Shown: in pieces, positions 1 to 5,457 of the stretch | Position numbering within the stretch: position 1 is the first letter of the stretch | Layout: every line of letters starts with the position of its first letter | NCBI GenBank assembly: GCA_016937915.1 | Contig: JAFGVR010000135.1 | Coordinates: forward strand, 1 to 6,373 | DNA from: Campylobacterales bacterium | Lineage (GTDB): Bacteria; Campylobacterota; Campylobacteria; Campylobacterales; Sulfurimonadaceae | DNA: 6,373 bases | Direction of reading: 5' to 3' | Translations under genes and position numbers: made by a program | Notes under the pieces: model-generated | Told to the model about the DNA's origin: nothing | Seen by the model: only the letters and a program-made list of their open reading frames with translations | Databases searched by the model: none

Positions 1-827
1 GAAGCCTCTGCTTGAAGTTCATAAACTTCTGCTGTTTTTATAGTGTATTTATTAATTTCATCTATATTATCAGTCCAGTTTTTACATGACTCCAAATAAT
101 CTTTTGATCTATTAAAATCACTTTTATTTTTAAATTCAACAGCAAAATCATCTAACCTTTGCAAGATATGCCCATATTTAGATTTATCTACTTTTGAAAT
201 AAATAATAATTCCTGAATCCAAAAAAGATGATTGCCATCTTCTACTTTTGTAATTTCAAGTTCATCTAATAATTTTGCATGAATATTATCTAATGATTTT
301 CTGGTCATTAGTGATAATCTAATAGCTCTTTCCCAACACTCTTTAGAGTCATCTAATATATCATCATACTTCAACGAAAACAACTGATAATTTTCTATAG
401 CCATTTCAAGATGCTTAGGATTTCTAGGTTTACTTATCAACCATAAAATATCAGCTAAACGGCTTTTGATTCTATAATCATCTATAAACTTTAAAATATC
501 ATTAAAAAAATCTATCTCATCGTCACTAAAATCATCTACAATTTTAGAACGCGTATTGTCGTGCCATACTACCATAGGAGAAAAAGGTTCATTATTGCTT
601 TGTGGTTTTAAAGCCATATAACATACTTCAGATATAAGTCTTAATATATTTCCAGATAATATGTCATCTTCTTCCATTTTTTCTTTTGCAATAGTGTATA
701 AATAAGTACAATATGATGAATAACTGTCTTCATCTATGTTATTAATAATAGATATGCAATCACTTTGAACAAAATCATTTATTGAAATACTTATATCTTT
801 TATTTTATAAGTTTTATCCATTTTCAT
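1..827 (-). CDS. DUF7380/DUF4209-family protein, 3' end outside the window
   Basis: The frame is open from ATG at 827-825 to the left edge, giving 275 visible codons; the C-terminal part is missing. I read a mostly helical, acidic, soluble protein with no signal peptide. The stretches ILRLISEVCYMALKPQ (residues 61-76), KSRLADILWLISKPRNP (121-137) and CWERAIRLSL (164-173) resemble the N-terminal DUF7380 region of DUF4209 proteins, as I recall that family. DUF4209 itself, described as carrying an RNxxxHG motif, would lie beyond the edge, so I cannot confirm it. The ATG overlaps the stop of the Abi_2 gene (ATGA), with AGAGG 7 bases upstream. A second ATG at 821-819, spaced 6 bases after GGGG, is an alternative start. 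The coupling implies that it works together with the Abi_2 protein. The family has no established biochemical role that I know of, so a part in defence is inferred from its neighbour. The reading frame is firm; the family name is moderately sure. Confidence 0.7.
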   Translation of the reverse strand, partial: MKMDKTYKIKDISISINDFVQSDCISIINNIDEDSYSSYCTYLYTIAKEKMEEDDILSGNILRLISEVCYMALKPQSNNEPFSPMVVWHDNTRSKIVDDFSDDEIDFFNDILKFIDDYRIKSRLADILWLISKPRNPKHLEMAIENYQLFSLKYDDILDDSKECWERAIRLSLMTRKSLDNIHAKLLDELEITKVEDGNHLFWIQELLFISKVDKSKYGHILQRLDDFAVEFKNKSDFNRSKDYLESCKNWTDNIDEINKYTIKTAEVYELQAEA

Positions 828-1696
828 CCCCACACCTCTAAATCTTCCCATCCATCAACAAATCCCATAGCCTTTTTATCTACACTCGGATATTTATAAA
901 AAAGATTTATCAGCTCATTTTTAAAATCAAAACTGTCATTTATAGATTTAAGTATATAGTTAGTCATCACCGCAAAAGTATAGTATTTGTCATTTACCAT
1001 ACCTTTAAACTCTTGTTTGTGTTTTGGTATTTTTGCTTTTATGACAAACTGACGATTCCATAGTCTGCTGTGATGTGCAGATATATTTCTGACATACGAA
1101 AAAACGTGAAGCCAGTTTTTAAATACAAAAGAAGGTAGGTTTATCCCGTCTAGTATCTCTTTTTCCGTAGCAGGACACAAAACGGTATATAGTTTGGATA
1201 ACGTCCCAAAAGAGATAATCTCTACGACCATCCAGATAGGCAGGTCGTTACCTGTATAATTATCTCTGAAATGTTTTACAAAAGTTTCTTTAGAACGGCT
1301 CGTTTCTTTTTGTATATCGTTTATAAGCCATTCAAAATCATCTGTCTTACAACAAAAATTTACGATGTCCGTATATCCAAAAGCACCATGACTTTTTGAA
1401 AAACTATATGCTATAGATGCTCTTAAAAATATCTCTATCTTTTCAATCGCATTAAAGGTAAGTATTCTAAGTTCTTTATCAAAGTGATAAAGTTCGATAA
1501 TATCTTCAAATGTAATATTATCTATAAATCTGTTTTTAGAAGAATAAAAAGGTAAAAAGTATGCACTAAGTCTATAGTAACTGATGAGTTTTAGTTTTTC
1601 TAATGCAAAAGGTTCATCGTTAATTACTAAATTTCTTTCTTTTAGAAGTTCGATTTGCTGTTGATATGTAAAATGTGGTTTTATGTAAGGGGTCAA
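824..1696 (-). CDS. Abi_2 (AbiD/AbiF-like) HEPN abortive-infection protein
   Basis: This is a full-length protein of 290 residues if it starts at TTG 1696-1694. Family landmarks in order: YIKPHFTYQQQIELLKERNL near the N-terminus, YYRLSAYFLPF (residues 40-50), LPIWMVVEIISFGTLSKLY (152-170), and the HEPN signature RNISAH (R203 to H208) followed by HSRLWNR. Abi_2 proteins (PF07751) are known from lactococcal phage-abortive systems, and the RNxxxH motif marks HEPN ribonucleases, so the likely job is RNA cleavage or growth arrest on phage infection in the cytoplasm. I prefer TTG 1696 because GGGGGAG lies 8 bases upstream, the resulting N-terminus fits the family, and TTGA overlaps the stop of the small upstream frame. 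A GTG at 1705-1703 adds three residues but sits inside that Shine-Dalgarno. The stop overlaps the next gene by ATGA. Abi_2 membership is well supported; the cellular target is unknown. Confidence 0.9.
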   Translation of the reverse strand: MTPYIKPHFTYQQQIELLKERNLVINDEPFALEKLKLISYYRLSAYFLPFYSSKNRFIDNITFEDIIELYHFDKELRILTFNAIEKIEIFLRASIAYSFSKSHGAFGYTDIVNFCCKTDDFEWLINDIQKETSRSKETFVKHFRDNYTGNDLPIWMVVEIISFGTLSKLYTVLCPATEKEILDGINLPSFVFKNWLHVFSYVRNISAHHSRLWNRQFVIKAKIPKHKQEFKGMVNDKYYTFAVMTNYILKSINDSFDFKNELINLFYKYPSVDKKAMGFVDGWEDLEVWG

Positions 1697-1791
1697 AATA
1701 AGCACTCCCCCATTTGCACTTTAGTCAGAGGTGGGGGAAGTATGTTGGTGAAATCATAGCAAAATAAATCTTCTAAAAAACTAAACTGCAT
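1693..1791 (-). CDS. Small 32-residue reading frame, possible leader peptide or third cassette component
   Basis: I do not recognise this product. The frame starts at ATG 1791-1789, begins MQFSFLEDLF, has a PPP run at residues 19-21 and ends QMGECLF before TGA. Three things support translation: AGGA at 1801-1798 lies 6 bases before the ATG, an extended -10 lies just upstream, and the stop overlaps the TTG of the Abi_2 gene (TTGA), the same four-base arrangement as the next junction. A second in-frame ATG at 1713-1711 is possible. The second half is encoded by the arms of a hairpin, so its amino acids may be a by-product of that structure. The most economical reading is a leader peptide whose translation opens the Abi_2 start; an antitoxin is the alternative. 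At 32 codons, chance is not excluded. Confidence 0.5.
   Translation of the reverse strand: MQFSFLEDLFCYDFTNILPPPLTKVQMGECLF
1704..1741 (-). promoter_or_regulatory. Hairpin that masks the Abi_2 Shine-Dalgarno
   Basis: In the minus-strand RNA, bases 1741-1732 (ACUUCCCCCA) pair with 1712-1704 (UGGGGGAGU): nine pairs with one bulged U at 1739 and a 19-base loop. The downstream arm contains the entire Shine-Dalgarno GGGGGAG (1711-1705) that serves TTG 1696. The folded RNA would therefore hide that site, and ribosomes reading the small upstream frame to its stop at 1693 would melt the stem. In the plus-strand RNA two G-U pairs lengthen the stem, so this could instead be a REP-like or IS200/IS605 end-like palindrome that has been taken over here. 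The pairing is seen directly; the regulatory role is inferred. Confidence 0.55.
1753..1761 (-). promoter_or_regulatory. Weak candidate internal promoter, extended -10 TGCTATGAT
   Basis: The minus strand reads TGC then TATGAT (1758-1753), preceded by a T-rich stretch, which matches a -35-less extended -10 element. Transcription would start near 1746, inside the small frame. The resulting RNA would carry the masking hairpin at its 5' end without the small frame's ribosome site, so it should translate Abi_2 poorly. AT-rich sequence yields such matches easily, so confidence is low. Confidence 0.25.
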
Positions 1792-1820
1792 CTTCGTTCC
1801 TATATGAAAATAATGTATCA

Positions 1821-1829
1821 ATTTTATCA
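1821..1829 (-). promoter_or_regulatory. Candidate promoter of the Abi cassette, extended -10 TGATAAAAT
   Basis: The minus strand reads TGA then TAAAAT (1826-1821), an extended -10 one base off TATAAT. The predicted start is near 1814, leaving a leader of about 20 bases that holds AGGA (1801-1798) and then the ATG at 1791. No good -35 is seen; the upstream sequence is A/T-rich, which is typical of housekeeping promoters in Campylobacterota. The site lies between the permease stop (1859) and the first cassette frame, so the cassette can be expressed separately from the hydrogenase-side operon. No intrinsic terminator separates the two, so read-through is also possible. Confidence 0.4.
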
Positions 1830-1858
1830 TTTTAAAATTAATTATTCACTTTGTATGT

Positions 1859-3076
1859 TTAAATATATTTCAACGCCTCCAAAACCCTAAACCCACGAAT
1901 ATAGATAAACGGATAAACGATGCTTAAAAAGTTCAGTCCATATATCACTAACACATTCCAAAAGATAGTGAAGATGTTAAAATCAAACGGCAACTCATCA
2001 CTTACTATCCCGTACTCTTTGTAAGTTTGGGCTATTCCATCTATGATGATTGGGTTTTGGGTGTAGTGGTAGCAGATGTATCCTGCTATGGGGGTAGCAA
2101 GGGCTATGGCTATGGTGGAGATGATAAATATCTCGTAAGAGAGAAGTGTAAAGATTTGACTTTTTTTAACCCCTACACTCATCAAAACGCCAAACTCTCT
2201 AACTCTGGAGCTGACATTTATAAAACCATAAATCATGATTACAAAAAAGACAACGATGCAAAAAAGTGCTAAAGAGATGTAACCAAAGATGCTGTCCACC
2301 TCCATAGCCTCTACCATGTTTTTCATCAGAGTTTTCCAGCTTAGCACCTCTAAACTCTCATCATTTAGTTTTGATTCTATCTCCTTTTTTACCCCATCCA
2401 CTTTTTCTAAATCTTTTACTTTTATGGTGATGTACGATGCCTTGTTTTGAGATAGCATCAACTCATCAAAATATCTTTTTTCTACAATAGTGGTAGTGGT
2501 GTCAAACTCAAACAAACCTGTTTGAAAAACTCCACAAAGCTTAAAAATATCGGCTGCAAATGAGCCATCAGATGCACCCCCAACAAACGCCACCTCATCA
2601 TCAAGCTTTAGTTTTAACCTCTTAACCAAACCACTACCCATATAGAGGCAGTTTGTAGCGTTACCTAGGTACTCCCCCTCTTTGAGCGATTTGTACAAAG
2701 AGCTTAACTGCTTCTCAGCTTTTGCATCTACCCCTGCTACCATGGATGCACTGCACTCCTCTTTGTTACATAAAAGTGCGTAACTCTCATACCTCTGCCC
2801 CATAGCATCTATGGAGTTTATGGTTGATAGTTTTTGCATCATCGCTTTTGTATCATCTAAAAGATATTCACTTCCACCAACATCGCGGTAACCTTTTTTA
2901 TATATCTCGATGGAGCCTGTATAGATTTTGAGGGAGTTTTGTAGCATCGAATTGTGTGAGCCATCCATCATAGAGACATACACCACAAACAAAACAGTAG
3001 TTATAAAAGTAAGCAAAAATGTTGTGATGGTTCTAGCTTTGTAAAAGATTATATTTTTAAAAGCTAATCTAAACAT
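1859..3076 (-). CDS. ABC transporter permease, MacB/LolCE (FtsX) type
   Basis: This is a 405-residue inner-membrane protein with the four-helix layout of the family: helix 1 at about 16-36, a large periplasmic MacB_PCD-like region at about 37-262, then helices at about 263-286, 309-337 and 367-392. The cytoplasmic segment RVREFGVLMSVGVKKSQIF (291-309) is the usual FtsX-domain coupling region, and the protein ends in the typical RGFRVLEALKYI. Relatives move lipoproteins or other envelope substrates using a LolD/MacB-type ATPase; no ATPase gene is in the window. Three cysteines (C103, C108, C143) lie in the periplasmic region and C181 is nearby. The ATG directly abuts the TAG of the LolA-like gene, and no strong Shine-Dalgarno is seen, so translation probably depends on coupling. 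The pair with a LolA-like protein suggests lipoprotein or lipid handling at the outer membrane; the substrate is unknown. Confidence 0.88.
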   Translation of the reverse strand: MFRLAFKNIIFYKARTITTFLLTFITTVLFVVYVSMMDGSHNSMLQNSLKIYTGSIEIYKKGYRDVGGSEYLLDDTKAMMQKLSTINSIDAMGQRYESYALLCNKEECSASMVAGVDAKAEKQLSSLYKSLKEGEYLGNATNCLYMGSGLVKRLKLKLDDEVAFVGGASDGSFAADIFKLCGVFQTGLFEFDTTTTIVEKRYFDELMLSQNKASYITIKVKDLEKVDGVKKEIESKLNDESLEVLSWKTLMKNMVEAMEVDSIFGYISLALFCIVVFFVIMIYGFINVSSRVREFGVLMSVGVKKSQIFTLLSYEIFIISTIAIALATPIAGYICYHYTQNPIIIDGIAQTYKEYGIVSDELPFDFNIFTIFWNVLVIYGLNFLSIVYPFIYIRGFRVLEALKYI

Positions 3077-3802
3077 CTACTTAGAAAACCGCTTCAAAGC
3101 ACTTTTGGTAAAGTAAGCATCAGATATATCGCTATCGTACTTTATATCTTCTAAAAATATCTCTGTGTAGTTTTGCACCTTATCGACCGACGAAACTCTC
3201 CAATATGTAGGGATAAAATACTCACCGCACTTTTTGACATCTTTATATATAAAAAACCTCACCTCACCCCCATTTTCATCATAAAAGGTATCTTTTGTAG
3301 AGGTGTATGTTTTTAGATCTATCTGTGAGATTATCTTCCCCCAAACTACGGGAGCATATGGTTTTGGGACAAACTCTATGGTAGCTATATCACCCTCTTT
3401 TTTTAGAAGTGTTGCATCATAATCATCTATGATAGAGCTTTGTTTTACCATATCATCGTTTGTTATGTCACTCCCCATCCAGTTTTGAAGCATCATAGAT
3501 GGCGGTATCTTTATGATGCGTTCAATTTTGGGGACATACTGCCACATCTGTCCATCAAGACTTAGAAATGTTATCCCCCTGCTTTTTGGTGGATAGAGGA
3601 TTTTTGTAAAACTTTTATCACTCCCTTTTGAGTAACTCTCTATCCTCATCTCCCTCTCATGCCCCATCGAAACTATCTTCATCCTAAGGGTGAGTGATAT
3701 ATCTTTTCCACGCATATTCTCATCTAGTTTTTTTACTATCTCATCCACTTCAGAGCTAAAAACAACTGATGCCAGTAATAAAAAAACTGCTAAAAATCTC
3801 AT
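3077..3802 (-). CDS. LolA-like outer-membrane lipoprotein-sorting protein (PF17131 type)
   Basis: This is a 241-residue exported protein. Residues 1-17 (MRFLAVFLLLASVVFSS) form a signal peptide with no lipobox cysteine, so the product should be soluble in the periplasm. The body shows the pattern of COG2834/LolA-like proteins: SYSKGSDKSFTKILYPPKSR (57-76), then IERIIKIPPSMMLQ (93-106) running into NWMGSDITNDDMVK (107-120), the hallmark of this family. Such proteins have the LolA/RseB fold, which binds acyl chains, and are often encoded beside MacB/LolCE-type permeases, as here. The start ATG overlaps the hydrogenase stop as ATGA; the nearest AGTAGG is some 17 bases upstream, so the start probably relies on ribosomes finishing the hydrogenase gene. 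Family assignment is firm. The cargo is unknown, and this is not classical LolA by length or motif. Confidence 0.88.
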   Translation of the reverse strand: MRFLAVFLLLASVVFSSEVDEIVKKLDENMRGKDISLTLRMKIVSMGHEREMRIESYSKGSDKSFTKILYPPKSRGITFLSLDGQMWQYVPKIERIIKIPPSMMLQNWMGSDITNDDMVKQSSIIDDYDATLLKKEGDIATIEFVPKPYAPVVWGKIISQIDLKTYTSTKDTFYDENGGEVRFFIYKDVKKCGEYFIPTYWRVSSVDKVQNYTEIFLEDIKYDSDISDAYFTKSALKRFSK

Positions 3803-5457
3803 AACATATTTATCTTATACCTACTTAGCTCAACACCATTTGCATCTATCACATGAACAGCACACGCAAGACATGGGTCAAAAGAGTGAAGCACCTTTAA
3901 AACCTCTAGTGGTTTTGATGGGTCTTGTATCTTTAGCCCAACTAGTGCCTCTTCGTAAGCTCCCCTTTTACCATCGTGATTTTTTGGGGTAGCGTTCCAT
4001 GTAGTGGGAGCTATGACTGAGTAGTTTTTTATCTTTGCATCATCTATGCTTACAAAGTGGCTAAGTAGTCCGCGAGGTACTTCTAAAAATGCTCTCCCTT
4101 TAGTTTGTTTTGGGAGTTTTTCAAACTCATACTTCACCCATGTATCGGTATCGTAGTATTTTATATTTTGGATAAGTCTTGATGCTAGTTTAAATATATA
4201 CTCACACACATAACTAGTCTCAATAGCTCTTGCAGCGTTTCTTCCAACTGTAGTTGAGAGATCAAGAAGTTCTAAGTCGGTATCTTTTAAAAACTCATCT
4301 ACAAAAGGGTTTATAAGTGGGTTTGATTTTAAGTAGCTCACCAAAACCCTAGCAAGTGGGCCACTCTCCATCGTTTTCCCATCATACCTTGGAGCTTTTA
4401 TCCATGAGTATTTATCTTCATTTTTGGCAGTTTTTAAAGTTCCATCTTCATTTAGGTCAGTGTAGCAAACCTCATCACCATCATACCACGCACGGTCAAC
4501 CTCTTCGGTGATTTTACCCTCATCAAACTCCTCTATCTCATCAAAGTTATGCCCATAGATAACACCGCCGCAAAATAGCTTCATATCACCCTCAAACTCG
4601 TATCCACCACTGCATAAAAAGTTTCCGTTTGCTCTACCTATCCCAGCTTTTATCTCATCTCTGTACGCTATAGAGAGTAGTTTCATATCTGGCAGATATG
4701 CCCTATCTACAAAATCTTTTGCCTCTTTTATGAGAAATATATAGTCGTTTAACCTTTGTGGGTTTAACATATCTGCTACACTGCTCACCCCACCAACTAC
4801 GATGCTTTGAGGGTGTGGAGTTTTACCTCCGAAAATGGCTACAGCTTTTGAGATGTTTGTTTGAAACTTCAACGCTTCAAGGTAGTGTGAGATGAGTATG
4901 AGGTTTTGCTCAGGTGTTAATTTGTACTCACTATGCCCCCAGTAACCGTTACTAAATGGGCCAAGGCGTCCAGCTTTTACAAACTTTTGGAGCTTCTCTA
5001 AAGACTCCTCATAGTGAGTGTGGGAGTTTCTGTAAGGTCTTTTGTGATACTTATGAGCCTCTTTTGAGGTTTGTTTTGCGTCTGCACTCAAAGCACTTGT
5101 AACATCCACATAATCAAGCATGTGAAGATGGTAAAAATGCACCACATGATCTTGGATAAACAAAGCCATGGCTATGAGATCTCTGATGATGTCCGCATTT
5201 TTTGGAAGCTCTAGTGAGTATGCATCTTCAACTGCACTAACAGCACCTCTAAAATGGGAGTTTGTACAAACTCCACAGATTCGCCCAGCTAAAAGCCCAG
5301 CATCTCTAGGGTCTCGCCCCTTTAAAATGGTCTCGATGCCACGAAAAAGCTGCCCACTTACATAAGCCTCCCTTACAACTCCAGACTCATCAACCTCAAC
5401 CTCAGCTCTTAGATGCCCCTCTATCCTTGTTATTGGATCTATCACTATCTTTTTCAT
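3799..5457 (-). CDS. hydB: [NiFe] hydrogenase large subunit
   Basis: This is a full-length catalytic subunit of 552 residues. It has the RIEGH motif (11-15), the L1 motif RICGVCTNSH (cysteines 61 and 64) and the L2 motif SFDPCLACAVH (cysteines 529 and 532, H535); the four cysteines hold the Ni-Fe(CN)2CO centre. A 17-residue tail follows H535 and would be removed by a HyaD/HydD-type endopeptidase after metal insertion, so the enzyme is predicted to mature normally. Overall length and motifs fit group 1 membrane-bound uptake hydrogenases such as Wolinella HydB; the subgroup is a guess. It would oxidise H2 with a small FeS subunit that is not visible here. The start ATG shares one base with the PilZ gene's TAA, with AGGTGG 6 bases upstream, and the stop overlaps the LolA-like gene. 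Lack of an adjacent small subunit, cytochrome b or protease gene is unusual for hyd operons. Confidence 0.96.
   Translation of the reverse strand: MKKIVIDPITRIEGHLRAEVEVDESGVVREAYVSGQLFRGIETILKGRDPRDAGLLAGRICGVCTNSHFRGAVSAVEDAYSLELPKNADIIRDLIAMALFIQDHVVHFYHLHMLDYVDVTSALSADAKQTSKEAHKYHKRPYRNSHTHYEESLEKLQKFVKAGRLGPFSNGYWGHSEYKLTPEQNLILISHYLEALKFQTNISKAVAIFGGKTPHPQSIVVGGVSSVADMLNPQRLNDYIFLIKEAKDFVDRAYLPDMKLLSIAYRDEIKAGIGRANGNFLCSGGYEFEGDMKLFCGGVIYGHNFDEIEEFDEGKITEEVDRAWYDGDEVCYTDLNEDGTLKTAKNEDKYSWIKAPRYDGKTMESGPLARVLVSYLKSNPLINPFVDEFLKDTDLELLDLSTTVGRNAARAIETSYVCEYIFKLASRLIQNIKYYDTDTWVKYEFEKLPKQTKGRAFLEVPRGLLSHFVSIDDAKIKNYSVIAPTTWNATPKNHDGKRGAYEEALVGLKIQDPSKPLEVLKVLHSFDPCLACAVHVIDANGVELSRYKINML

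Noticed and set aside
1703..1705. GTG as the Abi_2 start
   Set aside because: It lies within the Shine-Dalgarno GGGGGAG and so has no usable upstream site; TTG 1696 has proper spacing and the TTGA overlap.
1826..1858. Intrinsic terminator after the permease
   Set aside because: Only AT-rich palindromes such as ATTTTAAAAT are present, with no GC-rich stem followed by a U-run.
2027..2272. Plus-strand open frame of 81 codons
   Set aside because: It lies wholly inside the permease gene, has low-complexity Gly/Tyr-rich content, and no ribosome site or family resemblance.
3690..3992. Plus-strand open frame of 100 codons across the LolA-like/hydB junction
   Set aside because: It is antisense to two well-supported genes with clear family motifs and has no recognisable domain.
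5168..5365. Plus-strand open frame of 65 codons
   Set aside because: It is antisense to the hydB L1 region, whose conservation explains the open frame.
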